Both the position numbers and the translations under genes were made by a program. Source: JAPORK01 sp026710285 (GTDB taxonomy: Bacteria > Pseudomonadota > Gammaproteobacteria > Pseudomonadales > Endozoicomonadaceae). From it: a stretch of DNA of 64,000 nt. Below the pieces are notes generated by a model that was given only the letters and a program-made list of their open reading frames with translations, made no database searches and had not been told where the DNA came from. Positions 17,220 to 27,800 of the stretch are shown here, one piece after another (position 1 is the first letter of the stretch; every line of letters begins with the position of its first letter). Where the stretch lies: the NCBI GenBank assembly GCA_965201045.1, contig OZ241746.1:1860001-1924000 (forward strand). The letters are read 5' to 3'.

Positions 17220-18863
17220 ATGCAGTATTATTTTTATCTTAAAGATAAAGGTATATCTCTTATAGGATTATTACTACTGTTTTTAGTAACCAGCCATGCG
17301 GATGTTTTAACAATACAATGCTCTGACACCAAAACCTTTTGTGCGTCTGATAATCTAAATAAAGTGTTATCAGGAAAAATAAAAAATATGCAGACACTTA
17401 ATCAGGATATTAAGTTTAATTTTTCTGCAAAACGTATTTTTAAATCAAAAAATAGTAGTACAGAAAATCTCAGCATTATACCTGCATATAAAAAAATAAT
17501 TGATTCAGTTGCCCGGAAAATTATTGATAAACATTATCCAAAGACAATAGAATATAAAGAAAAAAGTGAACATGATCAAAATAAATATCTTTCATTCAGT
17601 GCAGTAGGCACTGACAGTGAATTCAATACACAAGAACAGAGTGACAAAGTCGTTTCTTCAGGTCATGTTACCGTTTTGTACTCCAGTGCAGCAGCCACAC
17701 TGTATCTTCAAAGTCCTTTTTCATACAGACCTGTCATATATACACTTTCATTTGATTTTACACCAGCTACTGAAACAAAAGAAGTCGTGCATGAAGCGCG
17801 CTTTAATGTACCGTCACTGATTGTGAAAGCAACAATTGGTAAACCCGTATCAGTATTGGATGATAACACAAAAAAAACAGTCAGATTTGACCATGAACAA
17901 AATGCCTGTCCTTTGTCTTTAGTTTCTATTATGAATAATGTCAGTTTAGGCAGATTGATAACCATTGCAAAAATGGATGATTTCATTTCAAGAACACCTG
18001 TTGACAGATTGTGTGCAAATCTTCCGGGAAAGCATAATTATCAGTCAGGGCATTATTGGTGGTTATCTGCGGATGGAAAAAAAATTGCCTGTATTCCACA
18101 CGATTATTGTTCTATGTCGATGCCAGCTAATTTACAGTCTGCATCAATGCCAGTTAATTTACAAGATGAAGTAACGAAGGCAGATAATCTGGAATTTAGT
18201 AATAGTTATAATGGTATTAATTATGGTGTTGAAGCTGATAATCAACAGCAATATAGTTTAATGCTTAAATTTACAGGAACAATTACAGCGACTCCTGAAG
18301 AAAAATATTTACAGTTTTTAATCAAAGGTATTAATCCGGGTAATACAGACAAAGGAGATAATGATGAAACTAATCAACAAAAAAGCTACGTTATTGGAGG
18401 CTTGATTGATTCCAGTAATTGTTTACTGACAACAAAAACCAATCAGATCACAGTTGACCTTGGTAAAACATTGCAACCATTGAATAAAGAACAAAATATT
18501 TATAGTACTAATCCATCGGGAACAATTATTGAGTTAAATGCTATTTGCTCAAATGCTATAATTTCACCTTACATCCATACTACGATGAGTGATTTTTCCA
18601 CACACGATCAGCCAGAAAAGGGAATTATTGAGTTAATTGCAGATCAGCCAGAATCCAAAAATAACTCACCACTGTTATTGTATTTATATACAGATAAAAC
18701 ACTAAATCAACCACTTTCTCTAACAACACCGTATAAAATGTCAGAAAGCAAAGGTTTATTTCATGCACAATGGTATCTTCAGGACAAAATAACTGCGAGT
18801 AATGCTCAAAAAAATGCTATCGGTCATTTTCGCAGAGTGAATCTTGAATTGAAATATTTTTAA
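17220..18863 (+). CDS. Probable pilus tip/adhesin subunit
   Basis: About 547 residues. An upstream TTG at 17181 would overlap the chaperone gene. I choose ATG 17220 because AGAGGAAA precedes it and the product then begins with a signal peptide (DKGISLIGLLLLFLVTSHADV). The protein is beta-rich with paired Cys (IQCSDTKTFCAS, RLCANL, IACIPHDYCSM). The C-terminus has the alternating pattern of a donor-strand pilin domain ending in FRRVNLELKYF. Position immediately after a PapD-like chaperone supports a pilin or adhesin. Its receptor is unknown. A small in-gene duplication (SMPANLQSASMPVNLQ) is visible. Confidence 0.65.
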   Translation: MQYYFYLKDKGISLIGLLLLFLVTSHADVLTIQCSDTKTFCASDNLNKVLSGKIKNMQTLNQDIKFNFSAKRIFKSKNSSTENLSIIPAYKKIIDSVARKIIDKHYPKTIEYKEKSEHDQNKYLSFSAVGTDSEFNTQEQSDKVVSSGHVTVLYSSAAATLYLQSPFSYRPVIYTLSFDFTPATETKEVVHEARFNVPSLIVKATIGKPVSVLDDNTKKTVRFDHEQNACPLSLVSIMNNVSLGRLITIAKMDDFISRTPVDRLCANLPGKHNYQSGHYWWLSADGKKIACIPHDYCSMSMPANLQSASMPVNLQDEVTKADNLEFSNSYNGINYGVEADNQQQYSLMLKFTGTITATPEEKYLQFLIKGINPGNTDKGDNDETNQQKSYVIGGLIDSSNCLLTTKTNQITVDLGKTLQPLNKEQNIYSTNPSGTIIELNAICSNAIISPYIHTTMSDFSTHDQPEKGIIELIADQPESKNNSPLLLYLYTDKTLNQPLSLTTPYKMSESKGLFHAQWYLQDKITASNAQKNAIGHFRRVNLELKYF

Positions 18864-18993
18864 TTTCCTGCAAAATACAACAAACAGACGTGTACAGTTA
18901 ATCTTTTTATAGCAACCAGGTTAAGCAATATTTTTTAGTTTTCCGTTGGTTTTTACAGGTTATCCGGATTATTATAACTTATGTCGGATTCAG

Positions 18994-21900
18994 TTATGAT
19001 GCAGAAATAGGATCTTTGATATATTGTATCTTCATATACCCATAAATCTTAAATGGATCATCATCAGGTAAAACTGATTTAATTATATTGCCATACGCTT
19101 TTTTTACCTTGCTGAGAGAGCCCTTGGACGAGCGTACCCCACCAGCGTCGTCAAAAAAATATGAAATCCATGTATCTTTATCATCCCTGCTAAAAACAGA
19201 TATATGATATTGATGCTGTGTAACAGCGCTTTGAAGAGGTTCTGTCAAAACATCTTCAAATGAGTCCAAAGGTGCATCTGATATATCGACAAAACTTTCA
19301 CCAGTGCTTAATTTATTTAAAATAGTTATAAACGTATCCATAAAAATTGCTGCTCTCTCTTGTATTTTAGTGTGACCAATATTACAGTTAACAGCCATCG
19401 TAAAACCTAATTTTTTGGTAAGAAAATTCTGATAATCTGACAGAAAAAGAGGTTGAGCATTCCTTTGTGCCACCAGTATTAAAGCACCACTATCACATAA
19501 AATTAACGAATTATTTTCTGATTTTAAAATTTCCCAAACGGTAATAACATCATTCATACTTCTGAGAAACAGCGCCAGCTTTCCTTCAGTTCGTATAAGC
19601 TGATTAACTGCTTTTGTCCTTAAAAGTATGATAGCACTACTGATCATCATCACACGAGGAGATCCATCAGGGGTATGAGAAGAGAGTACCATCATCATCT
19701 GAAAATTAAGCTTTTCAGGAGCGATTTTACACAGATATGCAGGTGAAGACAGTGGTTCAGAAAGAAAAAAACCCATATCAGCTGCTGCGGTAACAAGTGT
19801 TGCTGCCATTTCTGTCATACCGATAACAGAAGCTGCCACATTAAGTCCTTTATTTGTAGGAACTGAAGCGGCGATGACAGGGATGCTTCCATAAATGGCA
19901 GTGCCTCCTGCCACGGCAGCACCAAGTACAGTACCACCATAACTGGCTGCCGAAACACCTAAAGTGACCACAGTTAAACCAGTCATAATTACTGCGCTGG
20001 CAATATTTGCCCATTTTGCATGCAATGCACTTAATCCAAAGGAAGTGATATTTCCAAACCATTTAAACGTAGTTTCCAGCCACCGGGGTGTATTGCCTGA
20101 AGGATCACTATTCATTATCGGGTTATTACTGCCAAAGCCATAGCCGTTTCCTGCCGGATCTTCACTAACAAAACAGCGCATTTCCGGATTATAAGTTCGA
20201 TGTCCGTTACCTAAAAACTGCCAGCCTGTTACAGGATCAGTTAACTCTCCATCAAATCCATATAATGTTTTTTGATACAGAGGTAGTTGTCGTAAATTAT
20301 TATTTTGATGAAAGACCATACCATAAGGGCTATAAATACTGCGTTGGTTTAATTTATATTGGAAAGAGCTGTTTTTTGTTTTATTGAGAACACCGACTAC
20401 ATCTCCTTTATAATTGGTTTCATTATATGTTTGAATAATATTATCGATGGTTTTAGTCACACCTAAATAACCTATAAGATGTGTATTTTGTCCAGGAGAG
20501 TTGATTTTTTCATTAATTAATTTATTACCCTGATAAAACAAATAGCGAATACCATCGATACTTGCTATTTTTACTGTTTTACCACTACTGTCATAGCTAT
20601 AATAACTATGCTGACCATTTGCTTTATTCACTTGTATAACCTGATTAAAAGCATTGTAAAGCAGATGGTTTCCTTCTCCGTCTGTTATCATATTACCCAT
20701 TACATCATAATCAAAATGATGCAATGCAGTTGTGTTATGATTCCATATTGTGCCTGTCTGCCGAAGGCGTAGCGGAGCTTTCGGATCAGAATAATAGTAA
20801 TCCATTTCTTTAGTAATGGTTTTGTTGATTACTGAATCCTGCAGCGTTTCCCGTACACTGGAAAGGCGATTCAGCGGTGTGAAAGTATAATTCTGACGGA
20901 TAATAACAGGAGCATGGATAAAACCAGAGTCTGAAAAACGGGTATCTCTGGGACAGAGTGGTAATTTATCAGAACCTTTACAGATCATACTGACTAAATT
21001 ATTAAGTGCATCATATTGATAACTTAATTTTGCATATTGATACTGATTGGTTTTCTGAAGAAGTGTTGTAATATTCCCATTAGCATCATAACGAAATTGT
21101 TCATCATATAAACGACGACCATACATTGTATCAGTCATTTCCAACAAATGACCAAAAGCATCATAGCGAAGTTTACGATTCATTCCGCTACCATAATGCA
21201 AAGCCTTAACACGGGAAAAATCATCAAAGACTAAAGTGCCTGTTATTTCAGCTTTGCTGTTAAGCGGCTTATAAACCATTTTTTTTAAGTGTCCCTGTAT
21301 ATCATAAACTATTTGGTTTTGATTTCCGACAATATCAGTCGTATTGATAAGACGTCGGTTTATATCATACTTCCAATTTAGTTTATAATCTGCATAACCA
21401 TTTTTACCGGAGTGAATCAGTTGTCTCATTAATCCATCAGCATCATAGGTAAAAGTAGTTGTACCTGTTATTCCTATTTTTTTTGTAAGCAATGTAGTTA
21501 CCGGATCATAATGGAGTTGCAATTGTAAGTTTCCATCTAATGATTGAGCTACAGGTAAACCCAATACATTATATTGCAGAGAGAGAGAATGACCTGCCGG
21601 AGTTGTTACACTAAGCAACTGGCTATTTTTATTATAAGTAAATGTTGAATGGTTGCCGTCTTCTCCTGCACCCCACAATAACTCACCGGCAGTATTATAT
21701 TGTGCTGAATACAGAAGATAGTGACCACCTGAAACAGGATATGCCCAGGACTGAATGAGATGACCTGACAGATCATAAACGCTATGCATTCTGTCGCCTG
21801 CCGGATCGATAATATCGGTTACAATACCGAGTCCGTCATAATTTTTTTGTACGATATGTCCAAGAGGATCACTGGTTTTTACAGCGCGACCAAAGGCATC

Positions 21901-24573
21901 ATAAGTAATAGCAGACACTTTAATTCCCTGAATTTTTATTATCTCCGCAGACAAGTGGCACAAGTGATAAGCTGTGAGAGGTGGTTTTACAGAAGCCGGA
22001 ATGAGCAAACTCATTGCCGGCTTATACAATATATTGGCATGAGTTATAGAAATAGCAGAATACTGTCCTGTACTACTTTTTTCATAGTGAACCACGCAAC
22101 GATCAGCATCATCATATTCTGTTATCATTTCTGTGTTATCTGACCGGTGAGTTCTGGTGATCCGACCGGAATCATCGTAATCATGTGTGGTTGTAAATGT
22201 ATGGATTATATCAGGCTTTTTTGTAGTATAAGTATACTCTGCCAGAATACGCCCATAACAATCATAGCTGAGTCTGTGTATCGGAAGCCAGCTACCATGT
22301 ACAGGTTTTCCTGTTGCAGTGATAACCTGATTAAAGTGCATAAGCATGCGTCCTGCACCATCAAAAATTGTTTTTTTCTGTAGATTATTGGGTAAAGTAA
22401 CTAATAACTGATTGAGTGCAGGTGAGATGGTATATGTATAATAATTGCTGACGGCAAAAGATGTTCCAACAGCATGATCTTCCTGAATTAAACGACCCAT
22501 AAAATCATAATGATAACGAGTAATATTCAGTCCTGTTACATCTGTCATTTGCAAGGTTTGGTTGGTAAACAGACTGGTAGTAATAGTAGGTGAAAATCGA
22601 CTTTTACCTGATTTTAAGTCAACAGAATTATAGACTGTTTTAGTCTGGTTGTTTTTACTTTTTATGTAGTAATAATGCTTAATCACTGAGGTGATTGCAG
22701 AGGCTTTATCTGTACTACCTGTAAAAATAGTCTGCTTCAATAAACCGTAAAGAAACGGATTGCCAGGATCATGATAGTAATTATATCGTGTTTCGGTATA
22801 TTGCTGTTCTGCCCGGGTTACCTGATGATCCAGAATCGTGGTATAACTGCTATCTGCATAAGCCGGTATTTTTTGATAATAGTTATACCTGGTAATCGGT
22901 GGAGGTATAGCTGTTGCTGTTTTAATGGAAGCAGGATATTGAGTGATTGATTCAGTTAAGGCACCTGCAAGCCATCCATGCGGTACAGGTGGACAGGCTG
23001 CATCTCCCTGTTCAGGACAATATTTCATTACAGTTAAGCGGCCATAAGCATCTTTATAATGAGTTGTACGACCTTGTTTGTCATAAGAAATTGTTTCTGT
23101 TCTGATGGCTGGATACGTAGCACCATCACTCCAAAGTTTGGTGACTATCTTTAATGGAAGACTATAATAAACCGGTAAATTTTTAAAAGATGAGTGGGCA
23201 CAACCATCCGGATCATTCATATGGCAAAAAAAAGTTTGTACTTCTGATAGTGTGTACCCTGTTCGTATACTTATTTTTTTATCATTAATCAGCAGGTGAT
23301 ATTTATTATAAGTACGAATCTCTTTGACAAGATCATTATCTTCTTCTGTTTGGTAAGTGTAGTTTATTGGTGCTTCAAACAAGAGATCTTTAAAAGAACC
23401 ATGAGTCACAGATAACCCGGAATTAAAGCCAAGATAATTATGCCTATTATAATTAGCCCCGGAATAATGGTAGTGTATTATCATAACCGGTTGATTTGCG
23501 CCAGGGTCTACAGATACTTTATTAACAACACATAAGGCATGATTTGAAGAAGGATCAGATACTGGTATTTGCATGGCTGATTTACAGTCATAATAAAATT
23601 TTTTGGTTAATCCTGTAGGGTAATCTATTTGTGACATTAAAGATTTTGCATACTTAATATAAAGTCCGGAAATGATATCATGCTGTGGTGACTCGAATGA
23701 TATATTATGTATTTGATTCGCTGATTTATTTATAATTAAAATAACCGGTTCTCCAACAGCACCTCTGTTAACTATGTAAATTTTGTCGTTTTTATAATGA
23801 AGTGTAATTTGATGACTTTTATCATCGGTAATTGATCGTAACAGGTGTGTTTTGGGTGTATAAAAAAAATGAACTGACCAGCCGTTTTGTTGCTGAAGCG
23901 CTGTTTCATATCCATCATGATTCAATGTTTCACGTAAACCATTAGCATAAGTAATTACAAACATATTTTTTTTGTCACCATCAATACGAATATCCTGTAA
24001 TTTATGGTATGCAGGAAACCATCGTCCCCTGGTTTTTTTAAGATAAAAATTTTGACCTGTAGATGTTGTCAACTGATTAGTTACAGGATTGAAGTGGGTT
24101 AGATTCCAGCTCCAGCCATAACCAAGCCCGTCCGGATTAGCAGTCATACCACTATTGTAATTTGCTTCTAAATCAATATCCGGACCATGCCCTTCATTGC
24201 TTAATAAGCTGCCAGCGTTTATGTGTGCAGATAACATCCCTGTACGTGGATCTGTTTGTGCATCTATCGTTTTTTTAAAATTAAAAGCATTAGACCATAA
24301 GGATGATCCACTGCTACTTTGTGTTAACAAACGTGATGATAACCTCTTTTCTTTATAGTGATCAGCCGAGAATAAAGTGCTATTGGGTTTTTGGTCGGCT
24401 TGCTTTAAAAAAGTTGGTTTAATAGCATATTTTTTTACAGGTTCAGGAAGAATTCTTGTATATATTACCGGACAAAAAACAATTATGGAAAGTAGTAATG
24501 TAAGAAAAACAGCAAGAAAAAAATAATATAATTTATTAGCAGATATTAATTTCAGGTATTGAAGAAACATCAA
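18994..24573 (-). CDS. RHS/YD-repeat giant protein 1 with N-terminal anchor
   Basis: 1,859 residues. A hydrophobic segment (about 15-40) anchors or exports the chain. Residues about 105-260 carry the N-terminal module seen in RHS proteins annotated as sugar-binding (TDPRTGMLSAHINAGSLLSN, LGYGWSWNLTHFNP). Tens of YD repeats follow (YDAFGRAVKTSDPLGH, YDVMGNMITDGEGNHLLYNAFNQ). The RHS core ends near residue 1490 (TGWQFLGNGHRTYNPEMR ... NSDPSGNTPRW). Then comes a strongly hydrophobic stretch of about 100 residues and a C-terminal domain of about 260 (DVITVWEILKSENNSLIL ... DPFKIYGYMKIQYI). RHS shells usually house a toxic tip; this tip is not in a family I know. It is a close paralog of the next gene upstream (24844-30438). 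Confidence 0.9.
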   Translation of the reverse strand: MMFLQYLKLISANKLYYFFLAVFLTLLLSIIVFCPVIYTRILPEPVKKYAIKPTFLKQADQKPNSTLFSADHYKEKRLSSRLLTQSSSGSSLWSNAFNFKKTIDAQTDPRTGMLSAHINAGSLLSNEGHGPDIDLEANYNSGMTANPDGLGYGWSWNLTHFNPVTNQLTTSTGQNFYLKKTRGRWFPAYHKLQDIRIDGDKKNMFVITYANGLRETLNHDGYETALQQQNGWSVHFFYTPKTHLLRSITDDKSHQITLHYKNDKIYIVNRGAVGEPVILIINKSANQIHNISFESPQHDIISGLYIKYAKSLMSQIDYPTGLTKKFYYDCKSAMQIPVSDPSSNHALCVVNKVSVDPGANQPVMIIHYHYSGANYNRHNYLGFNSGLSVTHGSFKDLLFEAPINYTYQTEEDNDLVKEIRTYNKYHLLINDKKISIRTGYTLSEVQTFFCHMNDPDGCAHSSFKNLPVYYSLPLKIVTKLWSDGATYPAIRTETISYDKQGRTTHYKDAYGRLTVMKYCPEQGDAACPPVPHGWLAGALTESITQYPASIKTATAIPPPITRYNYYQKIPAYADSSYTTILDHQVTRAEQQYTETRYNYYHDPGNPFLYGLLKQTIFTGSTDKASAITSVIKHYYYIKSKNNQTKTVYNSVDLKSGKSRFSPTITTSLFTNQTLQMTDVTGLNITRYHYDFMGRLIQEDHAVGTSFAVSNYYTYTISPALNQLLVTLPNNLQKKTIFDGAGRMLMHFNQVITATGKPVHGSWLPIHRLSYDCYGRILAEYTYTTKKPDIIHTFTTTHDYDDSGRITRTHRSDNTEMITEYDDADRCVVHYEKSSTGQYSAISITHANILYKPAMSLLIPASVKPPLTAYHLCHLSAEIIKIQGIKVSAITYDAFGRAVKTSDPLGHIVQKNYDGLGIVTDIIDPAGDRMHSVYDLSGHLIQSWAYPVSGGHYLLYSAQYNTAGELLWGAGEDGNHSTFTYNKNSQLLSVTTPAGHSLSLQYNVLGLPVAQSLDGNLQLQLHYDPVTTLLTKKIGITGTTTFTYDADGLMRQLIHSGKNGYADYKLNWKYDINRRLINTTDIVGNQNQIVYDIQGHLKKMVYKPLNSKAEITGTLVFDDFSRVKALHYGSGMNRKLRYDAFGHLLEMTDTMYGRRLYDEQFRYDANGNITTLLQKTNQYQYAKLSYQYDALNNLVSMICKGSDKLPLCPRDTRFSDSGFIHAPVIIRQNYTFTPLNRLSSVRETLQDSVINKTITKEMDYYYSDPKAPLRLRQTGTIWNHNTTALHHFDYDVMGNMITDGEGNHLLYNAFNQVIQVNKANGQHSYYSYDSSGKTVKIASIDGIRYLFYQGNKLINEKINSPGQNTHLIGYLGVTKTIDNIIQTYNETNYKGDVVGVLNKTKNSSFQYKLNQRSIYSPYGMVFHQNNNLRQLPLYQKTLYGFDGELTDPVTGWQFLGNGHRTYNPEMRCFVSEDPAGNGYGFGSNNPIMNSDPSGNTPRWLETTFKWFGNITSFGLSALHAKWANIASAVIMTGLTVVTLGVSAASYGGTVLGAAVAGGTAIYGSIPVIAASVPTNKGLNVAASVIGMTEMAATLVTAAADMGFFLSEPLSSPAYLCKIAPEKLNFQMMMVLSSHTPDGSPRVMMISSAIILLRTKAVNQLIRTEGKLALFLRSMNDVITVWEILKSENNSLILCDSGALILVAQRNAQPLFLSDYQNFLTKKLGFTMAVNCNIGHTKIQERAAIFMDTFITILNKLSTGESFVDISDAPLDSFEDVLTEPLQSAVTQHQYHISVFSRDDKDTWISYFFDDAGGVRSSKGSLSKVKKAYGNIIKSVLPDDDPFKIYGYMKIQYIKDPISAS

Positions 24574-24843
24574 AAAACCCCAAAAAATTTATTTTTAATT
24601 AATCGGTTATGGCAATGTATTTTGAACTCTGATCTGAATACTTCATGTCTTTTAAAAAACGATAGTACAATTTATTATTTTCATATGTCAATGTGGTGAA
24701 AATGGTGGATTTAATGTTGCGAGACTCTTTATTCGTCATCAGTTATAGAAATAATTACCAGGTTCTGCACAAAAAAAAGATCTTAAAAACGGCTTTAAGA
24801 TGTTTGTTAATATTTTTTATAGTTTTAATTTCAGAGAATCAAA

Positions 24844-27800
24844 TCATTTCTGGGTTTGCATCATTTGCAATAAATCTCTAAATACGGCTGACCAATATTG
24901 TAACTTTATATATCCATAAATGCAATCATCACTTCTTTCAGTCCCCTGGGAGGCATCATCAAAAAAAGCATGTTTTATTTCCTGAACTGAGCCCCTTGTA
25001 ATTTCGACTCTGCCATCACGATAAAAACGATAGAGACTCCAGCTTCTTTCATCATTCCTTGCAACAACAGCTATATGACGCAGGTGCTGCAGAACGGCTA
25101 TTTCACAAGGGCGTGTTAAAATTTTTGAAAATGATTTTATTGGCGCTTCTGCTACACTGATAAACTTATCACCATTACTTAATTTTTCCAAAACAGATTT
25201 AAAACAAAGTACATAATTCATTCCTGCCACTATGCTGTTAGAAGGAGAAAAAATAAGCTCTGAGAACGTTTTTTTCTGTCTGAGAAATAACTGAATATCT
25301 GATAGAAGAAGAGGCTGCATATTCTTTTGTGCCGCCATAAGCATAACAGAAGTATCACATGCAACCAGTTCATTTGGATGTGATTTTAAAATTTTCCAAA
25401 TGATAGTAACATCTTCAAAACTACTTAGCTCCAACGCTTCACCATTACGAGTTTTCACGATATATTTAGATGCCTGATTAAGTAAAAGTTGTATAGGCAT
25501 ATCAGCATCTATTACTGGTTTAGATGTAGTACCATCAGCACTGCGAATTAATGCAGGTATTTTCAACATATTCAGATTACCTATTTCAGGTCCTGTTTTA
25601 TCAGAAGAGGCTAAGGAAAGTGGTGCAGACAGAAAAAACCCCATGTCGACTGCTGCGGTAGCCAGTGTAGCTGCCATTTCTGTCAGACCTATAACTGATG
25701 CTGCCATATTGAGTCCTTTATTAGAAGGAACTGAGGCGGCGATAACAGGAATACTTCCGTAAATGGCGGTGCCTCCTGCTACGGCAGCACCCAGCACAGC
25801 ACCACCATAGCTGGCTGCGCTGGCACCTAAAGTGATTATAGTTAAACCTGTCATCATCACGGTGCTGGCAATATTCGCCCATTTTGCATGTAATGCATTT
25901 AATCCAAAAGAAGTAATATTTCCAAACCATGTAAACGCACTTCCCAGCCACCGGGGTGTATTGCCTGAAGGGTCGCTATTCATTACCGGATTATTGCTAC
26001 CAAAACCATATCCGCCACCTGCCGGATCTTCATTAAAAAAATAACGCATGCCCGGATTATAAGCTCGATTTCCGTTTCCTAAAAACTGCCAGCCGGTAGC
26101 AGGATCAGTTATTTCTCCATCAAAGCCATATAATGTTTTTTGATACAAAGGCAAGAGTAATGAATTTTTTTTACAATGAAAAACCATACCATAAGGGCTG
26201 TAAATATTAGACTGACTCAAATTGTACTTATGCAAATCGCCTTTTATTTTATTGAGTACACCCACTACATCTCCTCTGTAGTTAGTCTCATTGTATGTTT
26301 GAATAACGCCATCGATGCTTTTAGCAACACCTAAATAACTAACAAGATGTGTATCTTGTCCGGGTGAGGTTATCTTTTCATCAGTTAATTTACTGCCGTG
26401 ATAAAAGAGATAACGAATGCCATCTGCACTTGCTGTTCGTACTGTTTTTCCGCTACTGTCGTAACTATAATAACTATGCTGACCATCTGTTTTGTTTACC
26501 TGAACAATTTGATTGAAAGCATTATAACGCAGATGATTTCCCTCTCCATCTGTTATCATATTACCCATTACATCATAATTAAAATGATGCGTTACAGCTG
26601 TCTGATGGTTCCAGATTGTATCTGTTTGCTGAAGACGCAATGGAACTTGTGGATCAGAATAATAATAATGCATATTTTTAGTAATGGTTTTACCAGTTGA
26701 TAAATTCTGTAATATTTCCCGAACACCGGCAAGACGATTTAGTGATGTAAAGGTATAATTTTGGCGGGTAATAACAGCAGCTCCGGTCAAATTGGAACCT
26801 GAAACATTGGTATCTCTTGGGCACAGTGATAATCCGTCAGAACCTGTGCAGGTCATACTTACTAAATTATTAAGCGCATCATAGTTGTAATTTAATTTTG
26901 CATATTCAGATCGGTTGTTTTGTTGAATAATTGTTGTAATGTTATTATTGGTATCATAATGTAAATGTTCATTATATAAGTGACAACTATTGAGTGTATC
27001 ATTCATTTCCAGCAAACGATCAAAAGCATCATAACGAAACTTACGATTCATTCCACTACCATAATGCAAAGCCTTAATACGTGAAAAGTCATCATAGACT
27101 GAGCTGCCTACCGTTTCAGCTTTACTGTTAAGCGGCTGATAAATCATTTTTTTTAAGCGTCCATGTATGTCATAAACAATTTGTGTCTTATTCCCGGCAA
27201 TATCAGTCGTACTAACAAGACGCCGGTTCAGATCATATTCCCAGTTGAGTTTATAATCAGCATAGCCGTTTTTTCCTGAATGAATCAGCTGCCTGATTAG
27301 TCCATCGGTATCATAGATAAAAGTCGTTGTACCGGTTATTCCTATTTTTTCTTTAAGTAATGTGGTTACCGGATCATAATGAAGTCGTAACTGCAATTTT
27401 CCATCTAGTGACTGAGCTACGGGTAAACCTAATACATTATATCGCAAAGAGAGGGTATGACCTGCAGGAATTGTTGCGTTAAGCAACTGATTGTTTTCAT
27501 TATAAGTGAATGTTGAGTGGTGTCCGTCTTCTCCTGCACTCCACAGCAACTCACCTGCATTATTATATTCTGCTGAAGATAAAAGATAGTGACCGCCTGA
27601 GATAGGATATGCCCAGGATTGAATAAGATGACCTGACAGATCATAAACACTATGCACTCTGTTACCTGCCGGATCAGTAATAGTGGTTACACTGCCGAGT
27701 CCGTCATAACTGGTTTTCACGATATGACCCATAGAATCAGTGAGTTTTACCGCGCGACCAAAGGTATCATAATTGGCAGCAGATACTTTAATTTCATTGA

